Of a DNA stretch of 64,000 nt, positions 50,358 to 59,366 are shown piece by piece (position 1 is the first letter of the stretch; every line of letters starts with the position of its first letter). The stretch spans positions 1 to 64,000 of the forward strand of contig UQZN01000009.1 of NCBI GenBank assembly GCA_900545535.1. Direction: 5' to 3'. Made by a program: the position numbers and the translations under genes. The notes beneath the pieces were generated by a model. That model had not been told where the DNA came from, ran no database searches, and saw nothing but the letters and a program-made list of their open reading frames with translations. This stretch comes from an uncultured Phascolarctobacterium sp. (lineage in GTDB: Bacteria > Bacillota > Negativicutes > Acidaminococcales > Acidaminococcaceae).

Positions 50358-51563
50358 TCAACCTCTGTAACGCTGTGCCTGTTCGGCAGCCCTTTTAAAG
50401 CACAGGCCCCAACCCAGCAGCAACAGGCCGCAGACAATCATGATATATTCTATTTTGATAAAATCCCCCAAAGGTCCAAAGCCAAGAATAGCCACCGGCA
50501 TCATGCCCTGCGAAACAAATTGCAGCAACGCAAAAACACGTCCCAGATAACCGGGCTCAGTATGAGTCTGGATCAAAACCGTTTCAGCCGTAATAAAAAC
50601 CGGCACGAATAAGCCGCAGATACAGTCAAACAGCAGATAGAGCCAGAACACCTTCGACAGACCCATCAGGGCAAAGGTACAGCCAAACACTGCCAACGAG
50701 ACCGCTATCGCCGTGATCTTATTTTTAAAATCGCCTTTCCAGGCGACAAATATGCCGCCTAAAAACGAGCCCAGCGCCCACACCATTTCGTTAGCTGTCA
50801 GCTTCCAAACCTCGCTGCCAAAAGTCCTCACTACCATCAACGGTGTCAAAAAAGCTGCCGGTGTGATCAGAATAAAGGTCACCGCGTAACAGACCAGCAT
50901 GACCCGCAGCAGCGGCTGCGACCAGGTATAACGCACACCTTCGCGCAATTCTGCCAGCACTGGTTTTCTGCTTTGCTTGACAACCGTTCTAGTTACCTGC
51001 AGACGCAGCATAATAATGATGGCGACAGCTGCCGTCAGCACATCGACAAAAAAAGCCCACTTCATCCCGAACGTGCCTAAAATCGCTCCGCCTACTGCCG
51101 GCGCGATCAGCAGCAGTACATTGTTAGCCATCTGATTGATACCGTTAACTCTTACCAGATGTTCCGGCGGCACCAGTTCCGGATACAGCGCACTGACGGC
51201 AGGACTTTGAAAGCCGCTGCCGATAGAACGCAGACAGGCGATAAAAATCAAAAACGTCAGGCTTTCATAGCCAAAAGCAAACGCTGCAAAGGCCAGTAAT
51301 GTCGCCAGCGCCGTAAACCCGTCCGCCAGCATGATGATCAGTTTTTTACTGTAGCGGTCAGCGAAAACACCAGCCCACAGGGAAACGACTACCTGAGGGA
51401 TCAGCGTTGCCAGGGTCGCAACAGTGATCCAAAAACCGGACGCAGTATTGACTGTGATATACCAGACAATGGCAAATCCCACTACCGACGAGCCAAAAAT
51501 AGATATATTCTGACTGATCAGAAATAATGCTGTCTGCTTTTGCCAGGCTGTTTCCTGTGCCAT
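50358..51563 (-). CDS. MFS transporter (MFS_3/EntS-like exporter)
   Basis: A 401-residue 12-helix facilitator. Typical MFS features are QNISIFGSSVVGFAIVWYI, the loop motif GVFADRYSKKLIIMLADG between helices 2 and 3, and RSIGSGFQSPAVSALYPELVPPEHLVRVNGINQM as in the MFS_3/EntS branch that exports siderophores and drugs. It lies upstream of the response-regulator/kinase pair on the same strand, 60 nt away, so it may be in the same transcript. Substrate unknown. Confidence 0.83.
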   Translation of the reverse strand: MAQETAWQKQTALFLISQNISIFGSSVVGFAIVWYITVNTASGFWITVATLATLIPQVVVSLWAGVFADRYSKKLIIMLADGFTALATLLAFAAFAFGYESLTFLIFIACLRSIGSGFQSPAVSALYPELVPPEHLVRVNGINQMANNVLLLIAPAVGGAILGTFGMKWAFFVDVLTAAVAIIIMLRLQVTRTVVKQSRKPVLAELREGVRYTWSQPLLRVMLVCYAVTFILITPAAFLTPLMVVRTFGSEVWKLTANEMVWALGSFLGGIFVAWKGDFKNKITAIAVSLAVFGCTFALMGLSKVFWLYLLFDCICGLFVPVFITAETVLIQTHTEPGYLGRVFALLQFVSQGMMPVAILGFGPLGDFIKIEYIMIVCGLLLLGWGLCFKRAAEQAQRYRG

Positions 51564-51791
51564 AAAAATTCCTCAGCTTTCCTGCTTTCTGCCGCTTCAA
51601 TAAACAACTGCTGTTTTCTACAAGTTTCTATAATAAGATTGTACAACAAAAATAGTCAAAATAGCCGTTCCATAATAAGTTTATAAAATAAATTTTTATT
51701 AAAGTTTCTTTTAATCTTCTTTTAATCTTTCCGCGTTATAATAAAGACAAAGAAAACGCCGCAGTAAAAACGGCGCAAGGAGGTAAAGAAA

Positions 51792-52295
51792 ATGACTAAA
51801 AAATTTCTGGCGTTCATCGCCGCTGCTATCTGTACATTAGCAATCACCGCAACCGCTTTTGCCGCTGAGTTCATCAGTGCCGATCAGGCCCGCAGCATTG
51901 CTGCTCAATGGGTACCTGCCGGCAGCACGCATCTGGTGACCAAAGACGAAAGCCACAAATACGCATCTTATTATGAAGTAAAATTCTATGACAACGCTAC
52001 CAACACCGAATATGAAGTAGAAGTACTCAAAAACGGCGGCGCTGTGAAAGAATTCAAAATGGATGCCCAAACAGTTCTCGGCAGCCCTAAAGTAGTGCTC
52101 TCTGCTGCTGATGTTCAGGACCTCGTTCGCAAAGAGTTCCCCAACGCGACCTTCACAAAAGTAAAACTTGACAGCGACGATGGCCTTTACGAATATGAGT
52201 TGAAATTTTACACTCCCGAATTACGCGGCGAAATGAAATTCAACCCTGAAAATGGCGCTCTGATGGAAAAAGAACTTAAATACCAAGTTCACTGA
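51792..52295 (+). CDS. Secreted PepSY domain protein
   Basis: A 167-residue protein with a Sec signal (KKFLAFIAAAICTLAITATAFA, cut before EF) and two PepSY repeats: FISADQARSIAAQWVPAGSTH ... YYEVKFYDN ... EYEVEV, and VVLSAADVQDLVRKEFP ... YEYELKFYTPE. PepSY domains are periplasmic modules that inhibit peptidases or sense envelope stress. AAGGAGG precedes ATG and TATAAT lies at 51736. Divergent from the MFS gene; possibly a target of the neighbouring two-component system. Confidence 0.85.
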   Translation: MTKKFLAFIAAAICTLAITATAFAAEFISADQARSIAAQWVPAGSTHLVTKDESHKYASYYEVKFYDNATNTEYEVEVLKNGGAVKEFKMDAQTVLGSPKVVLSAADVQDLVRKEFPNATFTKVKLDSDDGLYEYELKFYTPELRGEMKFNPENGALMEKELKYQVH

Positions 52296-52307
52296 GCCAT
52301 CCCCCCA

Positions 52308-52340
52308 AAAGGACCCGCACCTGTCCGATGCGGGTCCTTT
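52308..52340. terminator. Bidirectional terminator between PepSY and CoA transferase genes
   Basis: A 12-bp stem AAAGGACCCGCA/TGCGGGTCCTTT with a 9-nt loop. Confidence 0.8.
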
Positions 52341-52349
52341 ATTATGTCT

Positions 52350-53513
52350 TTATGCTTTTGCCAGCAGCGCCTGCAGCTCAGTCTCACTCAAACCGCAGCC
52401 GCGTAAAACAGCTTCCGTATCCTCGCCCAGCTTGGGTGCCCGTTTTTGCAAGGCTCCCGGCGTTGCCGACATTTTCATAGCAAAGCCCATCTGCTTGTAA
52501 GTACCGATCTCCTCATCCTCTACTGTCAGCACCATTGAGTTAGCCAGCGTCTGTTCGGCCGCCAATGCTTCATCAAAATTCAGCACCGGCGTTACGCAGG
52601 TATCCTTACCTTGTAAACAGACAGTCCACTCCTGCATGGTCTTATTCTTAAAAATCTTTGTCAGCTCGCTTTTGACCAGTCCGTGCTGCGTTTCATCATC
52701 CAGGGCATCGATCAGATCGGCCCGGTCCAAAGCCCGGCAAAGGTTGCTCCAGAATTTTTTCTCCAGACAGCCGACAGAAACATAACGCCCGTCCTGCGTT
52801 CCGTAGATATTATAATTGGCATAGGCGCCGGTCAGCCAGTTATTACCGCGTTCGGCTACAAAGCCGCTGCCAAAATACAGGCTGGCCGCTCCCGGCATCA
52901 GCGTCAACGCCGTATTATAAAGTGAAATGTCGATCTCCTGACCCTGCCCTGTCTGCTCAGCATGGCGCACAGCCATCATAATACTCATACCGGCCATCAG
53001 CGCCGCATTCATATCCGCCATCAAGATGCCCGGTATCGCCGGTCTGCCTCCGGGCTCACCGCTCATTGAAGTAATACCTGCCAGGCTGACATAACCAAGA
53101 TCGTGGTCAGCCTGCTCAACCAATGGTCCCTGCTTGCCATAGCCGGTGATCGCACAGTAAACGATTTTCTGATTCAGCCTGCTCACAGTCTCATAATCAA
53201 TGCCCAGACGTTTTAACACACCGGGCCGGTAGCTTTCCAGCACTACGTCCGCTGTCTGCGCCAATTTCAAAAAGGCCGCTTTGCCGGCAGCACTTTTCAG
53301 ATCCAGCACCAAACTTTTTTTATTACGGTTCAGCTGCAAATGCCAGTAACCGAAACCGTTTTGGAACGGCGGGAAACTGCGCGAATAGTCGCCGCGTCCC
53401 GGTTCTTCGATCTTGATGACTTCTGCGCCAAAATCAGCTAAAATCATACTGCAATACGGTCCCGGCAAAAGCCGCGACAAATCCAGAACTCTGATACCGT
53501 CAAGTGCACCCAC
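52350..53513 (-). CDS. CaiB/BaiF family CoA transferase
   Basis: A 387-residue type III CoA transferase, moving CoA between acyl-CoA and a free acid. Motifs: GIRVLDLSRLLPGPYCSMILADFGAEVIKIEEPGRGD (N-terminal family signature with catalytic Asp downstream), LELNRNKKSLVLDLK-type QLNRNKKSLVLDLKS, SYRPGVLKRLGIDYE and HDLGYVSLAG. The GTG at 53513 is preferred as start, because the upstream open stretch contains a TATAAT promoter box (about 53552) and the site AGGAAAAGGG. Substrate unknown. Confidence 0.85.
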   Translation of the reverse strand: MGALDGIRVLDLSRLLPGPYCSMILADFGAEVIKIEEPGRGDYSRSFPPFQNGFGYWHLQLNRNKKSLVLDLKSAAGKAAFLKLAQTADVVLESYRPGVLKRLGIDYETVSRLNQKIVYCAITGYGKQGPLVEQADHDLGYVSLAGITSMSGEPGGRPAIPGILMADMNAALMAGMSIMMAVRHAEQTGQGQEIDISLYNTALTLMPGAASLYFGSGFVAERGNNWLTGAYANYNIYGTQDGRYVSVGCLEKKFWSNLCRALDRADLIDALDDETQHGLVKSELTKIFKNKTMQEWTVCLQGKDTCVTPVLNFDEALAAEQTLANSMVLTVEDEEIGTYKQMGFAMKMSATPGALQKRAPKLGEDTEAVLRGCGLSETELQALLAKA

Positions 53514-53661
53514 GTCAACACCGCCCTTTTCCTGTTTATTGCTTACATTATAACACAGATATTTTACATTTTCAGGCACTGCGCCATTTGACAGCAGCCC
53601 CTGCTTTAGTTACAATGAAAGATAAGTATTAAGAAAAAAATCTTTGGAGGCAGAATAAAAA

Positions 53662-54216
53662 ATGAACAAAACTTTAATGATTATTATCGCCGTCGTTGTT
53701 ATTTTCGTCGGTATTATTATGAGCGGCTATAACAGCCTGGTCACCATGAACGAAGACGTTAACGGCAAATGGTCGCAGGTAGAAAACCAGCTGCAGCGCC
53801 GCAACGACCTGATCCCCAATCTGGTCAATACCGTTAAAGGCTACGCTACTCACGAAAGTGACGTTTTTAAAGCCGTATCCGATGCCCGTGCTAAATTGGG
53901 CGGCGCCAAAACTGTTGCCGAAACCAGCCAGGCCAACGGCGAATTGAGCAGCGCTCTTTCCCGCCTGTTGATGATCGCGGAAAATTATCCTGATCTGAAG
54001 GCCAACACCAACTTCCTGCAGCTGCAGGACGAACTGGCCGGCACAGAAAACCGTATTGCCGTAGCCCGTATGGATTACAATAATGCCGTACAAGGTTTCA
54101 ACGCTAAGATCAAATCCTTCCCGACCGTCCTTTATGCAGGCATGTTCGGCTTTGACGCCCGCGATTACTTTAAAGCTGATGAAAGCGCTAAAACTGTTCC
54201 GCAAGTACAATTTTAA
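53662..54216 (+). CDS. lemA: LemA family protein
   Basis: A 184-residue protein with an N-terminal membrane helix (LMIIIAVVVIFVGIIMSGYNSLV) and the LemA helical bundle: MNEDVNGKWSQVENQLQRRNDLIPNLVNTVKGYATHE, ENYPDLKANTNFLQLQDELAGTENRIAVARMDYN and a conserved FNAKIKSFPTVLYAGMFGF end. Role in the cell is poorly known. TTTGGAGG precedes ATG. It is paired with a TPM-domain protein 22 nt downstream, a frequent combination. Confidence 0.9.
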   Translation: MNKTLMIIIAVVVIFVGIIMSGYNSLVTMNEDVNGKWSQVENQLQRRNDLIPNLVNTVKGYATHESDVFKAVSDARAKLGGAKTVAETSQANGELSSALSRLLMIAENYPDLKANTNFLQLQDELAGTENRIAVARMDYNNAVQGFNAKIKSFPTVLYAGMFGFDARDYFKADESAKTVPQVQF

Positions 54217-54238
54217 GCGATAACGGAGCTTACTGATC

Positions 54239-54991
54239 ATGAAACGTTGGCTCGTCCTTATAATGCTTCTGCTCCAGACGTTCTTTGCCCTCGGTGCGGA
54301 AGCAGCGATCCAGGTACCACCTAAACCCAGCACAGAGTCCGGTATCTATGTACAGGATTACGCAGGTGTTTTGTCACCGCAGACCCGTCAGGCCCTCAAT
54401 GGGATCGGTCAGGATCTGGACAATAAAACGACCGCCCAGGTCGCTGTCGTAACGGTCAAAACGCTGGACGGCCAGCCCATTGACGAATATGGACTGACCC
54501 TGCTGCGGCAATGGGGTCTTGGTAATAAAGAAAAAAATAACGGCGCGCTGATCTTAGTCGCTGTCGATGACCGGCAATCACGGATCGAAGTCGGTTACGG
54601 ATTGGAAGGCTTACTGCCTGACGGCCTGACCGGACGAATTCAGGACCAGCAGATGCTGCCCTATTTTAAACAGGGCCAATATGAAAAAGGCATTGTGCAG
54701 GGCTATCTGACTGTTGCCACCACTGTAGCCAAAAGCTATAACGTCAAGCTGGAAGGCGTACGTTATAGCGGCGGCGCCGGGCAGGGCACAGGCGATACGC
54801 CGATGCCGGGCTGGATGAAGGCCCTGATCGCAGTCGGCCTGATCGTACTCGTCATCGTTGACCATATGTTCTTCGGCGGTATCATCACCCAGTTCATCCT
54901 GCTTGCGCTTTTGCGCGGCGGCGGACGTGGTGGCGGCGGTGGATTTGGTGGCGGTTCCGGAGGCGGAGGCGGCTCCAGCCGGCGCTGGTAA
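54239..54991 (+). CDS. TPM domain protein (YgcG/psb32-like)
   Basis: A 250-residue envelope protein with signal peptide (RWLVLIMLLLQTFFALGAEA), a TPM domain (YVQDYAGVLSPQTRQALNGIGQDLDNKTTAQVAVVTVKTL ... YGLEGLLPDG), one membrane helix (ALIAVGLIVLVIVDHMFF) and a Gly-rich tail (RGGGRGGGGGFGGGSGGGGG). Co-transcribed with lemA. Function probably in envelope homeostasis; unproven. Confidence 0.86.
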   Translation: MKRWLVLIMLLLQTFFALGAEAAIQVPPKPSTESGIYVQDYAGVLSPQTRQALNGIGQDLDNKTTAQVAVVTVKTLDGQPIDEYGLTLLRQWGLGNKEKNNGALILVAVDDRQSRIEVGYGLEGLLPDGLTGRIQDQQMLPYFKQGQYEKGIVQGYLTVATTVAKSYNVKLEGVRYSGGAGQGTGDTPMPGWMKALIAVGLIVLVIVDHMFFGGIITQFILLALLRGGGRGGGGGFGGGSGGGGGSSRRW

Positions 54992-54995
54992 AAAA

Positions 54996-55027
54996 ACAAG
55001 GACTATCTCAATGAGATAGTCCTTTCT
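54996..55027. terminator. Bidirectional terminator after the TPM gene
   Basis: A 13-bp AAGGACTATCTCA stem with a 2-nt loop, between convergent genes. Confidence 0.8.
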
Positions 55028-55747
55028 TTATGCCTGTTTTACTTCGTCATACAGCAGCCCGATACAGGCATCGACCAGAGCACCGATACTGGAAACTTCA
55101 CGTTCCAGCGGCAGTCCCGAGGCCGCATAACCCAAAGGCAGCTCGGTACAGGCCGTCATCACGGGAAGATCCCTTGCGCGCCACAGCTCCTCTACCAGCT
55201 CTTTAGTCACTGCGCCAGCCAGAGCCAGCTCACCGGCTTTGACGTGCAGGATCGCCTGCTGCGCTTTTTCCGCCTGTTCATCATTGGGCAGATATAAGAT
55301 ATAACCATGCTTATCAGCATATTTCTGATACAGGCCGCTGGCACGGGTACCGTGGGTCGACAGCATCCAGGCACCCTCGGGATTAAGGCGCTGCGCCGCC
55401 AGTACAGTTTCTTCAATGATATGCACCAGGGGCCTGGGCAGATCATCCCGGAAATCGTCAATAAAATAATGGGCCGTATTACAGGGCACCGCCAGGATAT
55501 CGGCACCCATAGCGCACAACTGCTGCAAACGTGCCTGCAGTACCGGCGCCGGGCTTTCACCCTTACCGAAGATCGCCGTACTGCGGTCAGGTATCTCGCA
55601 ATCACCGATCATATATACCACCGGGTGCTCCTGATCCGTTGCCGCCGGGCATCTGGCAGCCAGCTGACGCAGAAATTCTGCCGCTGCCGCCGGTCCCATG
55701 CCACCCAGCACTCCCAGTTTTTTACCATTTTTCTTATACTTGGTCAC
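55028..55747 (-). CDS. Aspartate/glutamate racemase family protein
   Basis: A 239-residue cofactor-free racemase. The two catalytic cysteines sit in AVPCNTAHYF and MTACTELPLGY; the N-terminus is LGVLGGMGPAAAAEFLRQLA. GTG at 55747 with GGAGGG upstream is preferred over an ATG 51 nt earlier, which has no site. It interconverts L- and D-Asp or Glu, possibly for peptidoglycan; a YgeA-like broad-spectrum racemase is equally possible. Confidence 0.85.
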   Translation of the reverse strand: MTKYKKNGKKLGVLGGMGPAAAAEFLRQLAARCPAATDQEHPVVYMIGDCEIPDRSTAIFGKGESPAPVLQARLQQLCAMGADILAVPCNTAHYFIDDFRDDLPRPLVHIIEETVLAAQRLNPEGAWMLSTHGTRASGLYQKYADKHGYILYLPNDEQAEKAQQAILHVKAGELALAGAVTKELVEELWRARDLPVMTACTELPLGYAASGLPLEREVSSIGALVDACIGLLYDEVKQA

Positions 55748-55929
55748 CTTGATCCCTCCACCAGCAAAAACTGTTTTTATGCGTTTATTGTACCACAACC
55801 TGCTATCGCAGTATAGCCTGCATTTTTTTATGTGTATACATAATTTATGTACTTTACTCTTTAATTGTTAATTTGTTATACTAAAGGGGTATAATTAAAT
55901 AAAAATTTACCCCGTTTGGAGGAATCAGG

Positions 55930-57210
55930 ATGACCAAGAAAAAAATCGTCGTTATCGGCGGCGGCTGGGCCGGCTGTGCCGCTGCTCTCACGGCTGCCAA
56001 AGCCGGCGCTGACGTAACTCTGCTCGAACGTACCGATATGCTTTTAGGCACTGGTCTTGTCGGCGGTATTTTCCGCAACAACGGACGCTATACTGCTGCC
56101 GAAGAATGCATCGCCATGGGCGCAGGCGACCTGTTTGCAGTTATGGAATCCGTTGCAACTCACAAAAACATGGAATTTCCCGGTCATAAACACGCAACCC
56201 TGTATAATATCTATAAAATCGAACCGGCTGTCAAACAGCTGCTCCTCAGTCGCGGCATCAAACTGCTGATGGCAGACCCGGCGGTCAAGACCGACTATGA
56301 AGGCAGCAGGATCATCGCTGTGACTACCAAAAGCGGCCTGCGGCTCACTGCCGACGCTTTCGTCGATGTCAGCGGGTCCTCAGCCATGCCGCTCAACTGT
56401 AACAAACACGGCAACGGCTGTGCCATGTGCATCCTGCGCTGTCACAGCTTCGGTCCCCGCGTCAGCGTCACCACCCAGTCCGGCGTTGAAGAATGGACCG
56501 CAGAAAAACCGACCGGCCTTGGTGCCATGAGCGGTTCCTGCAAGCTGTTCAAAGAATCGCTGGCGCCGGAAATCGTCGCCGAGCTGGAAAAAACCGGCTG
56601 CTGCGTCGTGCCGATCCCGGAAGAAATCAAAAAACATAAAGAAAAACTGGCTATGAAAGCCTGCCAGCAATATGCTCTCGACGCTTACGCCGATAATATC
56701 GTTCTGCTGGATACAGGCTCAGCCAAACTGATGACGCCCTACTACCCACTGGAAGAATTGCGTCTGATCCCCGGCTTTGAACAGGCCCGTTTTGAAGATC
56801 CCCTGTCCGGCGGCAAGGGCAACTCCATGCGTTATTTCAACTTTGCCCACGTCGACGCTGCTCTGAAAGCCGACGGCAAAGACAACCTGTTCTGCGGCGG
56901 CGAGAGGGCAGGCGCTATGGTAGGTCACACCGAAGCCATTGTCAGCGGTTCGCTGGCCGGCCATAACGCCGCCCGCGCAGCTAACGGCCTGGAACCTGTT
57001 ATCCTGCCTGAAAGCACCGCTATCGGCGAATTTATCGGCTACGTTGTGAAACAAATGCTGGATGCCGAAACCCGCAATAAAAAATACACCTTCTCCGGCT
57101 CTGTCTATTTTGAGCGGATGCAGGCCAAAAATCTTTACAGCACCGACAACGACGCGATCAAAGCACGTGTTGCAGCGGCTGGCTGTACCGACATTTTTGC
57201 AAAATTATAA
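55930..57210 (+). CDS. FAD-dependent oxidoreductase
   Basis: A 426-residue flavoprotein with N-terminal dinucleotide fold (KIVVIGGGWAGCAAALTAAKAGADVTLLERTD) and C-terminal FAD segment (NLFCGGERAGAMVGHTEAIVSGSLAGHNAARA). A cysteine cluster NKHGNGCAMCILRCHSFGP in the middle may bind metal or take part in redox chemistry. It resembles FAD_oxidored and GidA-like folds but the substrate is unknown. GGAGG precedes ATG. It heads an operon with a NIF3-like gene 19 nt downstream and a gate-domain membrane protein. Confidence 0.8.
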   Translation: MTKKKIVVIGGGWAGCAAALTAAKAGADVTLLERTDMLLGTGLVGGIFRNNGRYTAAEECIAMGAGDLFAVMESVATHKNMEFPGHKHATLYNIYKIEPAVKQLLLSRGIKLLMADPAVKTDYEGSRIIAVTTKSGLRLTADAFVDVSGSSAMPLNCNKHGNGCAMCILRCHSFGPRVSVTTQSGVEEWTAEKPTGLGAMSGSCKLFKESLAPEIVAELEKTGCCVVPIPEEIKKHKEKLAMKACQQYALDAYADNIVLLDTGSAKLMTPYYPLEELRLIPGFEQARFEDPLSGGKGNSMRYFNFAHVDAALKADGKDNLFCGGERAGAMVGHTEAIVSGSLAGHNAARAANGLEPVILPESTAIGEFIGYVVKQMLDAETRNKKYTFSGSVYFERMQAKNLYSTDNDAIKARVAAAGCTDIFAKL

Positions 57211-57228
57211 GAAAGATGTGATAATCCG

Positions 57229-58239
57229 ATGGCAACTGTACGTGACATCCTCAAAGCCCTCGATACCATCACCGGCGGACGCGTCATTACCGACTCCTTC
57301 AGCTACGGCGGCGGCAATCCCTTCGTCGTGACCAAGACCTCCGGTATCCCAGGTAAAGCAGTTACCGAGCTTCCGGGACTTGTTTGGGGCGACCCCGATA
57401 TGCCCGTCAAAAAAGTAGCAGTCATGATGACGCTTACTGAAAGCGCTATCGAACTGGCCGGTGCGACCGGCGTCGACTGCCTGATCGCCCATCATCCCAT
57501 TGCCGAAGGCTCCAACACCGGCGGCGTGACTGCCAGAAACTACTTTAATCTGTATCATCTAGCAGTGTTCGAGCTGCACGAAGCCTTTCACGGCCTTCAT
57601 CCCGGTATTGCCTGGATCCATGGCAGCTGCGCCAAGCACGTCAATATCCGTTTCGGCGGCGTGCCCGGTAAAATCGTCTGGTACGGCAACGCCCTGCCGG
57701 AAGTAGAGACGCTGGGCGACCTGCTCAACCGTATCGACACGATCATGGGCACTGATATCGAGTCCCGTGTGCTCACCTCTGAACGTCAGATCCGCGGCTG
57801 CACCGAGATCCATGAAACCTCGATCGCGGCCCGCGCCAAAATTTATGTTGGCAAGCCGGAAAACAAACTGGGCAAAACTATCACCGTCTTTCCGCATACG
57901 GGTTTCTCGGCCGAAGACCTGGAAACAGCCTACGCCGAATATCCCGAAGCCAACACAGTCGTCTGCACTATCAGCCGCCCGCTGCCCGGCGACCCGCTGG
58001 TCAAAAAAGCCGAAGAGCTGGGCCTGAATCTGATCGCCGGTAATTCCCATGCGCTGGAGATTTTAGAAAACGGTATCCCGCTGGCCTGGGCCCTGCGTCT
58101 CCAGCTGCCCGAGCTGGACATCCATATCTTCCGCGAACGCATGGTAAGCCTGCCCTTGGATCACTGCGGCTGCACTCATATCGAAAACTACGGCGAAACA
58201 ATGGCCCGCAACTATCTGCCTAAGCCGAAAACAGAATAA
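57229..58239 (+). CDS. NIF3-like dinuclear metal-centre protein
   Basis: A 336-residue protein with NIF3/YbgI features: GVDCLIAHHPIAEG (metal ligands), a later HGSCAKHVNIRFGG, and ITVFPHTGFSAEDLETAYAEYPEANTVVC, ending with an H-x-x-E-type tail (DHCGCTHIENYG). NIF3 proteins form rings with two metal ions; activity is uncertain (GTP cyclohydrolase-like or phosphatase). Second gene of the flavoprotein operon, which suggests a shared but unknown pathway. Confidence 0.75.
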   Translation: MATVRDILKALDTITGGRVITDSFSYGGGNPFVVTKTSGIPGKAVTELPGLVWGDPDMPVKKVAVMMTLTESAIELAGATGVDCLIAHHPIAEGSNTGGVTARNYFNLYHLAVFELHEAFHGLHPGIAWIHGSCAKHVNIRFGGVPGKIVWYGNALPEVETLGDLLNRIDTIMGTDIESRVLTSERQIRGCTEIHETSIAARAKIYVGKPENKLGKTITVFPHTGFSAEDLETAYAEYPEANTVVCTISRPLPGDPLVKKAEELGLNLIAGNSHALEILENGIPLAWALRLQLPELDIHIFRERMVSLPLDHCGCTHIENYGETMARNYLPKPKTE

Positions 58240-58250
58240 CGGAGGGGTTT

Positions 58251-59318
58251 ATGATGAATGGTGGAAAAAGAAAGATCGAATTGATCGAATACGTGGGTCT
58301 GTTTTTAGTTGCCTTTTCCTTTTTGATGCTGGTAGTTAATCCCGGCGGCATCGGGAACCTGTTCAACAACATGTTCAATCACGCTGCCCCTATTATCATC
58401 AAAGTCTATATCACCGGCTCTATCGGTATCGCGATCATTATCAGCGTCACCATGGGCCGTCTTTTGGAGCGTTTGGGCTTTACTGATGCTCTGATGCGTA
58501 TTTTTGTGCCGTTGATGAAAGTCATCGGTGTCAACGCAGCCGTTGCCGTGCCGTCTGTTTATAATATCCTTGGCGACGTCAACGCAGCCGGCCGTATCGG
58601 CGGCCCGATCCTCAAAAAATCCAACGCTACCAAAGATGAACAGAAAATAGCCATTGCGACGATGATGCAATCGCAGTCCTCCTTCGCGATCTTTGTCTTT
58701 GGTCTGATAGCTTTGAACGCCGCTAAGGTTTCCGTCTGGGTCGTCGTCTTTCTGGCGATCTTCCTGCCGGTACTGCTGACGCCGCTGCTGCTGCGGCTCA
58801 CCATCTGGCGTGATACTAAGGCAGTTTCCATTGACGAGCTGCCTAAATTCACTCCGGAAACAGGCTTTCTGCCGACTATCTTCAATGCGGCCAAAGAAGG
58901 GGCCGAGCTGCTGTTTCTGCTCATCATCCCCTCCTGCGCCGTTGTCTTTGCCGCTATTGGCGCGCTGGATCATTTCGGTCTTTGGACCAGTATCCAGGCC
59001 GGCATCACCGCCATGCTCAATGCGTTCAATATCGAAGCTGAAACCGGCTCTGTCTCGATTTTAGTTGGCGGTTCGCTGGCTATGGCCCAGCTGAAAGAAA
59101 TTGCCGCCACTATTGCGCCGCCGCTGGTCGTAGGCTCGTATATCCTGGCCTCCTCCGGTTTCCCGCTGCAGGTCATCTTCGGGCAGATCCCCGCTATCTG
59201 GAGCGGCTGTACCGACCTTACCGAACGTGAAGCTATGACGGCAGCAATTATCGGCGCTGTTATCAAGGTTTTAACGGCGGCTTTATTTGCTACCTGCCTG
59301 CAATTCCTTTATATGTAA
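58251..59318 (+). CDS. Nucleoside-recognition (Gate) domain membrane protein
   Basis: A 355-residue membrane protein with about nine helices, resembling YjiH/SpmA-like proteins with two Gate domains (NPGGIGNLFNNMFNHAAPIIIKVYITGSIG; VPSVYNILGDVNAAGRIGGPILKKSNATKDEQKIA; IQAGITAMLNAFNIEAETGSVSILVGGSLAMAQ). Last gene of the flavoprotein/NIF3 operon, with 11 nt spacing and a GGAGGGG site. Probably a transporter for the pathway's substrate. Confidence 0.75.
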   Translation: MMNGGKRKIELIEYVGLFLVAFSFLMLVVNPGGIGNLFNNMFNHAAPIIIKVYITGSIGIAIIISVTMGRLLERLGFTDALMRIFVPLMKVIGVNAAVAVPSVYNILGDVNAAGRIGGPILKKSNATKDEQKIAIATMMQSQSSFAIFVFGLIALNAAKVSVWVVVFLAIFLPVLLTPLLLRLTIWRDTKAVSIDELPKFTPETGFLPTIFNAAKEGAELLFLLIIPSCAVVFAAIGALDHFGLWTSIQAGITAMLNAFNIEAETGSVSILVGGSLAMAQLKEIAATIAPPLVVGSYILASSGFPLQVIFGQIPAIWSGCTDLTEREAMTAAIIGAVIKVLTAALFATCLQFLYM

Positions 59319-59329
59319 CAACAGATAAA

Positions 59330-59366
59330 AATAAAACCAGCTGCCTGATGCAGCTGGTTTTATTTT
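59330..59366. terminator. Bidirectional terminator
   Basis: A 12-bp stem AAAACCAGCTGC with a short loop and T-tail, between the Gate-domain gene and the convergent Crp-type gene. Confidence 0.8.
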
